Virus record (IMG/VR): IMGVR_UViG_3300022822_000030
Coordinates: 1-48,003 of that record
Source: a virus
DNA length: 48,003 bases
Reading direction: 5' to 3' (one strand)
Positions within the stretch are counted from its first letter, which is position 1; every line of letters begins with the position of its first letter. The position numbers and the translations under genes were made by a program. The notes beneath the pieces are model-generated. The model was given only the letters and a program-made list of their open reading frames with translations, was not told the DNA's origin and searched no databases. This document shows positions 13,439 to 22,590 of the stretch, piece after piece.

Positions 13439-15220
13439 TTATTGTACTATCTCTACGTCGTTGCTGTAAGTGGTAAAGCCGCCTTCTTTTATTACTTTGA
13501 GCACATGATTTACTCGACTGGTTAAATCATCACGGTGACTGATCAAGAACACATTCTTATCACGCTCGCGAGTCATCTTTTTAAGTACACTAATAGAACT
13601 TTCAACACCGCTAGCGTCCATACCGCTATCAACAAGCTCGTCAATAAACAATAAGTTGATACTATGATATAAGTTTTCCCACACATCACGGAATGCCCAG
13701 CTCATACTTAGAATTAATCGATTACGTTCACCACGTGATAAGTTATCAAAGTCTAGATCTTGGCCTAACTGTGTAATAATAACACTCAAGTCATTCTGGA
13801 ATTCAACGATATGTGGCAACCCAATCTTATCGAGGTAATATGTTAGGCGTTGATTCAAGTGCGCTAAGTTTTGATCAATAATTCGTTTGCGTACAAAACT
13901 ATCTTTATTTGTTAGCAACTTGTGCAGGAACTCTTGATGCTCTTTGATGCGGTTAGCTTCATTTACAGCTTGCCAGTTAATTTCCTGAACCGCACTTTTC
14001 TTAAGTTCGTTAATCTGTTCAAGATACGGATTATTATCACCTTCTTTAATTTCTAAATCTTTAATTAACCCGTTGATAGTATTCTTATGATTAAGTGCTT
14101 CCTCTAAGCTGTCGTACTGTACTCTAGGACAATCACCCAATTCACCAATTTCTTTCAAGGCAAATTCAGTGTCCATAATTATTTCCCCGGCAGATTCGAA
14201 GTTAACAGTAGCTTCTTCGAGATCTTTAAGTTTACCGGAAAGTACAGACTCATGTTTTTCATCGTGAAATTCTTGTCCGCAGGCATGACATTGGTGATTT
14301 TTAAGAGTAGCAATTTCAGCAGTTAGCTTATCGAATCGTTTTGTATCTTTATCTTGTTCTAATCGAGTGCGTTGCATTGCGCTAGTTAAATCGTTAATGT
14401 CTTTACGTTTTTCATTGTAGAGAGCAAGAGCCTTATGATTAACAATTTCAACTTCTGGATCAATAGTACTAAGCGTGTCAATGCTCTTTAAAATATTTTC
14501 GATATTTTTTTCTTTAGTCTCATCCCACAGGCGCTGTTTTCGTTCTAGCGCATCGATACTCTGCTGTATACGCTCGTTGGACACTTTGATAGTTTCAATG
14601 CGAGTGTTTTCTGTCGTAATTGAATCTTTGCTAATACGGATAGCTTCTTTAAGGGTTTCTGCTTTTTCAGAAAGTAAAGTAATGCCCAATAACTGCTCAA
14701 TAATGCTGCGTTGTTCACCAGCTTTCATAGACAAGAACGGTTCGGTGTAAGTGTTCAACGCCACAAGATGCTTAAACATATCGTGACTCATGCCCATCAT
14801 TTCTTCGATGGCTTTTTGTGTTTCACGACTATCACCTTGACTTTCGTCTAGGTCTTTAAGATATTGTTCTTGACCATTGATACTAAATTTGAGTACGTTA
14901 GGTTTACGGCCACGTTCAATATGATACTCTTGACCATCTTTGTCAAATGTCAGGGTAACTAACATACCCTTACCGTTAATCTTGTTAACTAGATTATCTT
15001 TTTTGATGTTAGTAAGAGCAGTTCCATAAATGCCATAGCTAAGGCCGTTAATAATAGTAGTCTTACCAGTACCGTTGCGAGCACCACTATCATCTCCACC
15101 AAGGTCTAAGTTTTCACCGAGTACAAGTGTAAGCTGGCCTTTGTCAAAACTAATAGCCTGGGTTTGATTGCCCACACTCATAAAGTTGCGAACGGTTAAA
15201 TTCTTTATCTTAATTGTCAT
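13439..15220 (-). CDS. 46: recombination endonuclease subunit gp46 (Rad50-like)
   Basis: This 593-residue ATPase pairs with gp47 to resect DNA ends for recombination-dependent replication (T4 gp46 is 560). The Walker A motif is GARNGTGKTT (46-55), with an insertion before it relative to cellular Rad50. Long coiled coils (about 180-310 and 320-430) flank a zinc-hook CxxC at residues 311-314 (CHAC). The signature LSRGERNRL lies near 494-502, the Walker B LLFIDE at 523-528, and an LISHR switch histidine near 560. The ATG overlaps the gp47 stop codon by 4 bp, giving equal expression of the two subunits. Confidence 0.97.
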   Translation of the reverse strand: MTIKIKNLTVRNFMSVGNQTQAISFDKGQLTLVLGENLDLGGDDSGARNGTGKTTIINGLSYGIYGTALTNIKKDNLVNKINGKGMLVTLTFDKDGQEYHIERGRKPNVLKFSINGQEQYLKDLDESQGDSRETQKAIEEMMGMSHDMFKHLVALNTYTEPFLSMKAGEQRSIIEQLLGITLLSEKAETLKEAIRISKDSITTENTRIETIKVSNERIQQSIDALERKQRLWDETKEKNIENILKSIDTLSTIDPEVEIVNHKALALYNEKRKDINDLTSAMQRTRLEQDKDTKRFDKLTAEIATLKNHQCHACGQEFHDEKHESVLSGKLKDLEEATVNFESAGEIIMDTEFALKEIGELGDCPRVQYDSLEEALNHKNTINGLIKDLEIKEGDNNPYLEQINELKKSAVQEINWQAVNEANRIKEHQEFLHKLLTNKDSFVRKRIIDQNLAHLNQRLTYYLDKIGLPHIVEFQNDLSVIITQLGQDLDFDNLSRGERNRLILSMSWAFRDVWENLYHSINLLFIDELVDSGMDASGVESSISVLKKMTRERDKNVFLISHRDDLTSRVNHVLKVIKEGGFTTYSNDVEIVQ

Positions 15221-16227
15221 AGGTTTCTATAAATGTCCAACAACATACCTTTGTCAAATGCATCGCTTTCGATAGCATTAATTTGATTCATAACAATTGT
15301 ATCTACACTTTCAAAGCTAATATCAATTGGAACAGAATTTGATTCTATTTCTACTTTTTCGGGGATTAACATCAACTCACGTAATTTGTACTGAGGAATA
15401 AACTGCTCTTTGATAAAGTTTGCTTCTTCGAACGTAATAGGCAAGTCGATAGTCACACGGCAATGCATCTTCTCACGTAGAAGTCCTTCTGGGTCGTCAA
15501 TAATCTGACTCAGCTTGTAGGTTCTAAACGTGGGCTGCCCTGGCCATGTATGATATTCGGGCTCATTGCCCCACTCTAGAATCATCATACCGCGAACATC
15601 GTCACCTGCATCGGCATAATTATGGGGGAAAGCATTGCCAATGTAGGTTACATTGCCTTTACTCTGTCGCTTATGAAAGTGTCCGCTGAATACATACTCT
15701 TGTCCACTAAAGTGACTAGCTTGCAACGTTCCGTGATCTGGCATCTGCACCATGGCGTTCATATAGAACAATGGCAACTCTAAGTGTCCAAACACATAGC
15801 GGCTTTTAAGTTTAGAAACTCCTCGCCACTCGTCGCCTATTAGCCAAGGCATAATAGTAACATCACCTTCTGTTAATTGATCTCTAACAGGAATAATGTT
15901 AGGAAACAGTCGCATAAATTCGATGCTATTAATTTCACGCTTGTCTTTGTAGAACAGATCGTGATTGCCTAGAATAAAATAGACTTTTTCAAAACTTTTG
16001 CTCAGCTTCTCTAAGTTGCTCACAGTATAATTCATAGTACTAACGTCTGTAGTACTGCGATTATGATGCCAGTCTCCTAGAAAGATTGCAGTTTCGCAAC
16101 CTTGTTCTTTAGCAGTGTCACAGAACCAAGATACGAAATCTTCGCAATCTTGATTATGTGTACGACTACCACTTTTAAGGCCAAAGTGAATATCTGTGAA
16201 ACAAGCGACTTTTTTAAACAATGACAT
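15217..16227 (-). CDS. 47: recombination endonuclease subunit gp47 (Mre11-like)
   Basis: The 336-residue nuclease is nearly the same length as T4 gp47 (339). The metal-binding phosphoesterase motifs are in place: FTDIHFG (Asp12, His14), FLGDWHHNR (Asp52), ILGNHD (Asn88-His89-Asp90), GHLELP, and SGHFHKRQ. It acts with gp46 on double-strand ends during replication and host DNA breakdown. It is the first gene after a perfect sigma-70 promoter (16244-16272), with AGGAG 8 nt before the ATG, so early expression by the host polymerase is expected. Confidence 0.97.
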   Translation of the reverse strand: MSLFKKVACFTDIHFGLKSGSRTHNQDCEDFVSWFCDTAKEQGCETAIFLGDWHHNRSTTDVSTMNYTVSNLEKLSKSFEKVYFILGNHDLFYKDKREINSIEFMRLFPNIIPVRDQLTEGDVTIMPWLIGDEWRGVSKLKSRYVFGHLELPLFYMNAMVQMPDHGTLQASHFSGQEYVFSGHFHKRQSKGNVTYIGNAFPHNYADAGDDVRGMMILEWGNEPEYHTWPGQPTFRTYKLSQIIDDPEGLLREKMHCRVTIDLPITFEEANFIKEQFIPQYKLRELMLIPEKVEIESNSVPIDISFESVDTIVMNQINAIESDAFDKGMLLDIYRNL

Positions 16228-16243
16228 AGTATCTCCTAATATT

Positions 16244-16272
16244 ATTATACAGGGTTAAAGACAAAATGTCAA
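16244..16272 (-). promoter_or_regulatory. perfect consensus sigma-70 early promoter
   Basis: On the minus strand TTGACA (16267-16272) is followed by exactly 17 bp and then TATAAT (16244-16249). The -35 begins immediately after the gp55 stop codon. It would drive gp47, gp46, the 77-residue gene and the GIY-YIG nuclease. Confidence 0.88.
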
Positions 16273-17121
16273 CTAGTCGTTATCGCCAACAGGAGGTGTA
16301 GCTGAAATAGTTGCTCCACCGCCTCCGGACCCACTGTTCTGCCTACTCCAACTTGGGTTCATTCCGTTCATTTCAAGAATATCATCTCGAATGTTTTGAT
16401 TACGCTTCTCAATATTGATAATGCGAACAAAACTGTTAGTAACAGCAGCGGTATAGTAAGCAAACGGGTTATCACTTTTGCTTTCATCAAATTGTAAACC
16501 TATCTGGGTGAGCTGAAGGATTGCTTGACCGCGCATTTCATCGTTGTAAGTATAGCCACGAACGTTTCCTCTGGTCGCATATCTTTCACATAATTTTAAA
16601 AACATGCGAGCTAGATTGTTAGTCATTTGCCCGTGTTCTTTATTAAACACTCCTGTGGTAAAATCACCTTTCCAGTGGCTCTTACCAACTAAGATTAGGT
16701 TATTATTAGCATCAAACTTCCAGTGTTGGAACGGAGGAAAATTCACTTTTTCGTGACTATCGGCAGTATTTTTTAAAGTCTTCTTACGACCCGGAGCAAG
16801 CGGAACATGTACAAAGGTCATAACTCTAAAAACTACATCATCTTTCTTGATAGTTTTATAGTCGATTTCGAATTCTTTAGAAGGTAACTTTTTACCACCT
16901 GCAAGTACAGCAGCTTCGTGAGCTAATTTAGCTAATCTTGATGCTCTATTGCGTTTAGCTTCCGCTATTGTACGAATATTGATCTTTTCTACATTTGGTA
17001 TAATCATATCATAGTCTGCGTATTCGGGCGCAGAGTAGGTACAAAATGTGTTTTTGCTTCTGTGGATCTCTTTTAATAGATCTTTGTTAGTTAGATACTT
17101 TATTTTGGGTACGGTATTCAT
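16273..17121 (-). CDS. 55: late-transcription sigma factor gp55, enlarged
   Basis: The core at residues about 165-245 matches T4 gp55: NNLARMFLKLCERYATRGNVRGYT, MRGQAILQLTQIGLQFDE and NPFAYYTAAVTNSFVRIINIEKRNQ parallel T4's region that binds core polymerase and the late -10 element. The N-terminus (PKIKYLTNKDLLKEI) also parallels T4's KPKYNYVNNKELL. Between them is an insertion of about 130 residues absent from T4 (282 versus 185 in total). The T4 C-terminal SLDFLYE clamp-binding motif is not present; the protein ends in a Gly-rich GSGGGGATISATPPVGDND. It switches host polymerase to the TATAAATA-type promoters seen in this window. A TGCTATTAT extended -10 lies upstream (17147-17155). Confidence 0.9.
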   Translation of the reverse strand: MNTVPKIKYLTNKDLLKEIHRSKNTFCTYSAPEYADYDMIIPNVEKINIRTIAEAKRNRASRLAKLAHEAAVLAGGKKLPSKEFEIDYKTIKKDDVVFRVMTFVHVPLAPGRKKTLKNTADSHEKVNFPPFQHWKFDANNNLILVGKSHWKGDFTTGVFNKEHGQMTNNLARMFLKLCERYATRGNVRGYTYNDEMRGQAILQLTQIGLQFDESKSDNPFAYYTAAVTNSFVRIINIEKRNQNIRDDILEMNGMNPSWSRQNSGSGGGGATISATPPVGDND

Positions 17122-17146
17122 TATATAAGGATCTCCTGTTACTAAT

Positions 17147-17155
17147 ATAATAGCA
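17147..17155 (-). promoter_or_regulatory. candidate extended -10 promoter for gp55
   Basis: Minus-strand TGCTATTAT fits an extended -10 (TGnTATnnT) for host sigma-70, 26 bp before the gp55 start, with AGGAG between. No good -35 is seen, as allowed for extended -10 promoters. Confidence 0.45.
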
Positions 17156-17167
17156 CATTTTTAATGA

Positions 17168-17175
17168 AATAAATA
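17168..17175 (+). promoter_or_regulatory. late promoter for the baseplate operon (AATAAATA)
   Basis: AATAAATA is one mismatch from TATAAATA. Transcription near 17181 would give a leader of about 21 nt with GGAG before the ATG at 17202 and could continue through the long rightward structural region. Confidence 0.65.
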
Positions 17176-17201
17176 GAGTATAGCGGAGATATTTAACCAA
17201 A

Positions 17202-18350
17202 ATGGCACTATCTATAAATCCTTTGGCACAACTGATTTCAACAGCGACATCTAGTATTGCACAGGCAACAAATGAAGCAAATGCAGCTCTACCAGGTATA
17301 GGGGATGCGTTCTCAAAAGCTAACCTAGACGCTAAGATCGGAAGACTAAGCGGAGAAATTGGTAGCGGGTTAAACGGAATGACCACAGGGGCTAAGGGGT
17401 TACTATCTACAGCAAGTTCATCACTTAATGGAGTTGGCGGCTCTATCGGAAATGCCCTTGGACAGATTAATACCACAGGACTCGGCGGACTAGGCACTAG
17501 TATCCAAAGCTCAGTAGCAGGCGGTATTAGTAGTCTACAAACGGCAGTTGGGGCAACTAGTAATATTACAGCGGATATTTCCGGCACACTTAACAAACTA
17601 GCAGGCGGTAATCTCGGCGGCGGATTACAAGCTCTTGCTGGAGATATTAGTAAAGCAGCAGGCATGCTAAACAATTTTCTAAGCCTAAAACGTGGAGCTA
17701 ATTTACCAGCCGGTGGCCAGCTATTCACTCAAAACGGACAAGCTATTAAATTACAAGCTAGTGCCAAAAACGATTGGCGTGTAAGATTAAATGCTAACTG
17801 GACATTATTTGACAGTCCGCTGTTTAGCCTGTTGGAGAATACCGGCGGTGTTGTGTGGCCTTACTTGCCTAACATCACAGTTTCTACTAAAGCAAATTAT
17901 AATTCAGTAGAAACTACTCACAGTAACTATCCTACACAGGGATATAAAAACAGTGTAGTTGAAGACATCTCTATTGTTGGAGAGTTTACTTGCGAAACAG
18001 AAACAGATGCCGCTTACTGGATAGCAGCAACTACATTTTTTAAGACCGCTACAAAGATGTTTTTTGGACAAGGAGCTAATGCAGGTAATCCTCCAATCAT
18101 TTGCAACCTAAGCGGATATGGATCAAGTGTATTTGATTCAATTCCTGTTGTAGTAAAAAGTTTTAGCGTAGACCTAAAAGATGATACCAACTATATTCAG
18201 TGTAACACCTTTGGAACTAATACTTGGGTACCAGTAGTTAGCACTATTTCAGTTACAGTAAGTCCAATTTACAACAGAGCAAACTTGAGAAAGTTCAGCC
18301 TAGCAGATTATGCCAAAGGCAAAGTAGCATCAAGTACAGGATATATCTAA
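17202..18350 (+). CDS. baseplate tail-tube cap protein, gp48/gp54-like
   Basis: The 382-residue product has a low-complexity Gly/Ser/Ala/Leu N-terminal half (residues 1-165) and a folded C-terminal half with WRVRLNANW (about 183-191), an ETDAAYWIAATTFFKTATKMFFGQG segment like the tube-protein fold, and a VPVVSTISVTVSPIYNRANLRKF C-terminus. This C-terminal pattern resembles gp48 and gp54 of T4 (364 and 320 residues), which cap the baseplate hub and start tail tube growth. It is first in the rightward baseplate operon, next to gp53. Whether it is gp48 or gp54 is not decidable by eye. Confidence 0.65.
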   Translation: MALSINPLAQLISTATSSIAQATNEANAALPGIGDAFSKANLDAKIGRLSGEIGSGLNGMTTGAKGLLSTASSSLNGVGGSIGNALGQINTTGLGGLGTSIQSSVAGGISSLQTAVGATSNITADISGTLNKLAGGNLGGGLQALAGDISKAAGMLNNFLSLKRGANLPAGGQLFTQNGQAIKLQASAKNDWRVRLNANWTLFDSPLFSLLENTGGVVWPYLPNITVSTKANYNSVETTHSNYPTQGYKNSVVEDISIVGEFTCETETDAAYWIAATTFFKTATKMFFGQGANAGNPPIICNLSGYGSSVFDSIPVVVKSFSVDLKDDTNYIQCNTFGTNTWVPVVSTISVTVSPIYNRANLRKFSLADYAKGKVASSTGYI

Positions 18351-18351
18351 T

Positions 18352-18651
18352 ATGGCACAATATAAATCTACAAGTCCGTGGGCAGCTACAAGACAAAACA
18401 ATCTATATTTGGAATTACTAGAAATTAGACCTGTACCTGCTGAACCCGACGATTTTAAATATACGATCGAAAATCAGTATAGGCATCGGCCTGATTTGTT
18501 AGCCTATGATTTATACGGTAATGTAAAATTATGGTGGGTATTTGTTCAACGTAACATGAGTGTTTTACGAGACCCAATATATGATTTTGAACCAGGAACA
18601 ACCATTTTCTTGCCTAAAAAATCTAATCTAGAAAAATATCTAGGAGTATAA
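18352..18651 (+). CDS. 53: baseplate wedge protein gp53, short form
   Basis: The 99-residue product shares the gp53 core: YRHRPDLLAYDLYGNVKLWWVFVQRN (43-68) aligns with T4's VANAIYGNPQLYWVLLMCN block, then a DPIYDFEPGTTIFLP segment resembling a LysM-like end. T4 gp53 is 196 residues, so only the core domain is kept. In T4 it joins wedges into the hexagonal baseplate. It begins 1 bp after the previous stop codon. Confidence 0.82.
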   Translation: MAQYKSTSPWAATRQNNLYLELLEIRPVPAEPDDFKYTIENQYRHRPDLLAYDLYGNVKLWWVFVQRNMSVLRDPIYDFEPGTTIFLPKKSNLEKYLGV

Positions 18652-18652
18652 A

Positions 18653-20989
18653 TTGGCATTATTTAGAGATCTTGGTACAGCAGCATTAAACATTGTTAAA
18701 CCGGACGGAACAAATATTATTAGTTCCGGACTGTCTTCTCTGGTAAGTATCGGGTCGGCAGTACGTACAACCTTAGAGAATCCAGCAAGAGCTACTGACA
18801 AACTAGTTGATGGCGTTAGTAAGGTAGCTACTGATCCTAACAAGCCGTTATCTGTAGTGACTAGAAATCTTCCAAGCGTGATTAAGAATCCCTTAGAAAA
18901 ATTCGCATCAGTTAATTACATGTGGACATTAGCATGTCTAACTCCTAAACAACTTAATAATCCGTCCTTGTATAGAAACAATGATCAAGTGTGGACAAAT
19001 GACAGTTATATAGATGATAAAACTGGTAACACATTCAGTTCAACTGTGATATTTTCTTCCGGCGGTCGATTTGATAGTCAGCGAACTAAAACAGCTAGTG
19101 GATCTCCTGAATACTATATTCAGAATTTTGTTATGAAAACTACTGTTGGTGCAAACAGTAAAACTGGTAATAGTAACGCATTTAAATTTGAATTTGATAT
19201 ATATGAACCACACAGCATGGGACTGTTGTTACAGAGTCTTCAAGTAGCTGCAAACACTGCTGGATATATCAACTATCTTAGTAATGCTCCTTATGTTTTA
19301 AAATTAGACTTTATGGGATGGGACGATCTAGGTCTTGGTTACAAAGCAGTAAAATCAAAATACTTTGTTCTTAGACTAACCTCGTGTAAGTTTAGCGTTA
19401 ACGAAGGCGGCAGTACTTATAAAGTAGAAGCTGTTCCGTATAATCATCAAGGGTTTAGTGATGATATCAATACTGCCTACACTGACTTAAAATTAGTAGC
19501 GTCTACTCAAGGAACTGTTGAAGAAATACTATCTACTGGACCAGAAAGTTTGCAAGCAGTTCTTAACAAAATTGAACAGAAGTTAGTTGCTGATAAACAA
19601 GTTGGAGTGGCTGATCAATATGAAATTCAGTTTCCAAAAGACTCTTCTTCCTTTCAGCGAGCTAATGCTCCAGTAGGAACACAAAAAGCAACATCAAGTC
19701 CCGGCCAGCTAGCAAAAATAGTAATAGCTGGAAGTAATACTGAAGTAGTAGCTGCTTTTAATAAAAACGAAATTGGCGGTTCAAGTTTAGGATTTAGTCA
19801 AAGTAGTGGCGGCAACATGACCTTTAAGAAAGCCGGCGATCAGTATGACGCTAAGACCGGAGTTGTTAAACGAGACAACATGACTATTGATCCTAAAAAC
19901 AGATCATTTCAATTTAGCCAAGGACAAACACTTACCGCAATTATTAATCAGGTAGTAGTCAGTTCTAAGTATGCACAAGATGCAGTTACCAGTGTGAAAA
20001 ATCTTAAGGATGGGTTTATTAAGTGGTTCCGTCTTGATGTACAAATTGAACTACTAGACTTTGATGCACTAACTAGCGACTTTGCTAAGAAAATTACATA
20101 TCGAGTAGTTCCGTATTTCGTACATCATTCTATATTTTCTAATCCTAATTCAGTACCCATTGGATATCCAAAGTTGCTAGGTAGAATTTGTAAAGGATAC
20201 GAATACATATACAGCGGTCAAAACGTAGATGTCCTTAAGTTTGACATAAAAATTAATAATATGTTCTATACTGGTATTCAACCAGGTAACCCTGCAGATG
20301 CTTCTACGGCTAGTAACCAAGATCAAAAGGGTGTAGCAGCAGAACAGCCTAAAGAGTCAAGAGTTGCCGACGGCGGATCAAGAGCTGCACAAACAGCTAA
20401 CCTAGGAAGATCTAGACCTAAAAAGACTCCAGAACAGATAGTAGCAATGAAAGGCGGCACTGGCGATTCTAACACTGAGCGACAGGTAGCGGAACAGTTT
20501 CATAGAGCATTTACACAGAGCCAAGCAGAGATGGTAACTGTTAATTTGGAAATTTTAGGGGATACCTATTGGGTAGTAGATAGCGGACAGGGAAACTATT
20601 TTGCCGCTACTGTAGAACCGCAAGCACAAATTACAGAAGACGGTACAATGAATTACGAAAGCGGCGATGTTTTCATTTATTTGACCTTTAGAACTCCAAT
20701 TGATATTAATCAAGAAACAGGATTATATAATTTTCCTAAAGCTGAAAGTCCATTCACTGGGATCTACAGGGTAACTATGTGCGAAAATATATTCAGCGAC
20801 GGTATTTTTAAACAAAAACTAACTTGTATTAGAATGCCAGGACAGCCAGCTGACTATGCAGACAGCCCAGCAGAGATTAAATCAGATCTCAGAACAGATC
20901 CAGCCAATGCATTATCTATTAAACTTGGCCCAGAAGAAAAACCTAAAACATCCGTAATAGATAATACGCCACCAGTGGATTACACATAA
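18653..20989 (+). CDS. large baseplate hub candidate (gp27 position), TTG start
   Basis: The gene starts with TTG, supported by AGGAG at 18642-18646 with 6-nt spacing; the first in-frame ATG comes only 92 residues later. The 778-residue product is beta-rich. Residues about 90-260 contain NYMWTLACL, FKFEFDIYEPHSMGLLLQSL, VLKLDFMGWDDLG and SKYFVLRLTSCKFSVNEGGSTYKVEAVPYN, which look like two hub beta-barrel segments. Residues 440-550 contain KNLKDGFIKWFRLDVQIELLDFD, and the end is Pro/Lys-rich. It is immediately upstream of the gp5-like spike, the place where a gp27-type hub would be expected. T4 gp27 is 391 residues. The hub role is from position and size, not clear sequence identity. Confidence 0.6.
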   Translation: MALFRDLGTAALNIVKPDGTNIISSGLSSLVSIGSAVRTTLENPARATDKLVDGVSKVATDPNKPLSVVTRNLPSVIKNPLEKFASVNYMWTLACLTPKQLNNPSLYRNNDQVWTNDSYIDDKTGNTFSSTVIFSSGGRFDSQRTKTASGSPEYYIQNFVMKTTVGANSKTGNSNAFKFEFDIYEPHSMGLLLQSLQVAANTAGYINYLSNAPYVLKLDFMGWDDLGLGYKAVKSKYFVLRLTSCKFSVNEGGSTYKVEAVPYNHQGFSDDINTAYTDLKLVASTQGTVEEILSTGPESLQAVLNKIEQKLVADKQVGVADQYEIQFPKDSSSFQRANAPVGTQKATSSPGQLAKIVIAGSNTEVVAAFNKNEIGGSSLGFSQSSGGNMTFKKAGDQYDAKTGVVKRDNMTIDPKNRSFQFSQGQTLTAIINQVVVSSKYAQDAVTSVKNLKDGFIKWFRLDVQIELLDFDALTSDFAKKITYRVVPYFVHHSIFSNPNSVPIGYPKLLGRICKGYEYIYSGQNVDVLKFDIKINNMFYTGIQPGNPADASTASNQDQKGVAAEQPKESRVADGGSRAAQTANLGRSRPKKTPEQIVAMKGGTGDSNTERQVAEQFHRAFTQSQAEMVTVNLEILGDTYWVVDSGQGNYFAATVEPQAQITEDGTMNYESGDVFIYLTFRTPIDINQETGLYNFPKAESPFTGIYRVTMCENIFSDGIFKQKLTCIRMPGQPADYADSPAEIKSDLRTDPANALSIKLGPEEKPKTSVIDNTPPVDYT

Positions 20990-20990
20990 T

Positions 20991-22589
20991 ATGTCACAAC
21001 AAAAACGTAGCTCAGTAGCAGTAACAGACAAAAAAGATATCGGCGCAGGGCCCTACTTGGCTAAAATTATTAGTCACTTAGATCCAAGTTTTATGGGAAG
21101 TTTAGAAGTTACTTTACTTAGAAATCAAGGAAACACTATTGGCGAGGATACACAAACATACATTGTAAAATGTGCCCAGCCATTTTATGGGTACACTGCC
21201 TATGAGAACATGGGACAAAATACTGCTACTGACGGAAAAGTTCCAACAATTGAAGCGTTTAACGATACTCAAAAAAGCTATGGTATGTGGTTCGTACCAC
21301 CAGATCCGGGAGTAACAGTATTAGTAGTATTTGTTGATGGAGATCCTAGTCAAGGATATTGGATTGGATGTATACCTAGTAGATTTGCTAATAATATGGT
21401 TCCTGCAATCGCAGGGTCAACACAAGTCGATATGGACAAGGCGGACAAAGACAAATATAATACTAAACAGCCATTGCCAATTGCAGAACTAAATCGTAGA
21501 TTGAATGCAAAAGACCAGTCAGTTGACATTGATAATAAAAAGAGGCCATTACACCCTATTGCTGAAAGATTCTTAGAACAAGGACTAGTAGAAGATGATG
21601 TCCGGGGAGTTACTACTTCAAGTGCTAGACGTAATACTCCTAGCATGGTATTCGGAATATCTACTCCAGGACCACTAGACAAACGTAGCCAAGCAAAGAA
21701 AGCAAGATTAGGAACATTGTCAAGCCAAACAACTGCAACAGTTCCAGTCAGCAGACTAGGCGGAACACAGTTTGTCATGGACGACGGCGACGATCGTTAT
21801 CAACGTGCAACGCCAGCAGGAGGTCCAACAGCCGGCCCTGTAAAGTATGCAGATGTACTTGCCGGCGAAAAGGGCGATCCTACTATTCCGTACAGCGAAT
21901 ACTTCCGTATCCGTACAAGAACCGGCCACCAACTGCTAATGCATAACAGCGAAGATTTAATCTACATTGGAAATGCTAGAGGTACATCATGGGTAGAACT
22001 GACTAGCAATGGTAAAATAGATATCTATGCTGCCGATAGTATCAGTATCCATACTGAAAATGATTTAAACATTAAAGCAGCCCGTGATATTAACATGGAA
22101 GCTGGCCGCAACATTAATATCAAAACGTTGTCTGGGCAAATGCATGTTGAAACTGCAACAAATTTTGAAGTATTTGCCAATGCTGATGGCAAAATTACTA
22201 TAGGTAAGAATCTTGATATACTTGTAGGTGCAAATACAAAAGTATCTCAAGTAGGAACATTTGATCTTAATTCAGGCGGTGATAACAAATTTAGTACTTC
22301 TGGAAACACTAGTATAGGTAGTGCAGGGGATCATAAAGAAACTGCGGCAACTATTAACATGAACAGTGATCTTGCTGCTGATCCAGCAGTAAATGCCGAC
22401 TTCGTTAGGCCGTTACCGTTACATGCTAATCCAGTAACGAGTGGTGATAGGAATTGGGCATCAACAAAATATCAGTCAGGTACCACAAACAGTATTATGA
22501 AACGCATACCTATGCACGAGCCTTGGCCGCTGCATGAGAATCAAGCACCTAACTTATTAACTCCGGATAACACGGATAGGGACGTATAA
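20991..22589 (+). CDS. 5: baseplate central spike, gp5-like, without lysozyme
   Basis: The N-terminal 130 residues form an OB-fold-like region (PYLAKIISHLDPSFMGSLEV, FVPPDPGVTVLVVFVDGDP), as in T4 gp5 and VgrG. After a disordered linker (about 140-290), residues about 295-440 are a regular beta-helix with short repeats (DIYAADSISIHTENDLNIKA, DINMEAGRNINIKT), the needle that punctures the outer membrane. The C-terminus has IPMHEPWPLHENQAP. T4 gp5 carries a lysozyme domain between these parts; none is visible here, and no catalytic E-x8-D-x5-T pattern is seen. It starts 1 bp after the hub candidate and is followed by gp25. Confidence 0.85.
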   Translation: MSQQKRSSVAVTDKKDIGAGPYLAKIISHLDPSFMGSLEVTLLRNQGNTIGEDTQTYIVKCAQPFYGYTAYENMGQNTATDGKVPTIEAFNDTQKSYGMWFVPPDPGVTVLVVFVDGDPSQGYWIGCIPSRFANNMVPAIAGSTQVDMDKADKDKYNTKQPLPIAELNRRLNAKDQSVDIDNKKRPLHPIAERFLEQGLVEDDVRGVTTSSARRNTPSMVFGISTPGPLDKRSQAKKARLGTLSSQTTATVPVSRLGGTQFVMDDGDDRYQRATPAGGPTAGPVKYADVLAGEKGDPTIPYSEYFRIRTRTGHQLLMHNSEDLIYIGNARGTSWVELTSNGKIDIYAADSISIHTENDLNIKAARDINMEAGRNINIKTLSGQMHVETATNFEVFANADGKITIGKNLDILVGANTKVSQVGTFDLNSGGDNKFSTSGNTSIGSAGDHKETAATINMNSDLAADPAVNADFVRPLPLHANPVTSGDRNWASTKYQSGTTNSIMKRIPMHEPWPLHENQAPNLLTPDNTDRDV

Positions 22590-22590
22590 C

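Noticed and set aside
17087-17728. 213-codon minus-strand ORF opposite the start of the tube cap gene
   Set aside because: It is the antisense of a Gly/Ser/Ala-rich coding region, giving a Pro/Leu-rich product, and it overlaps the gp55 start and its control region.
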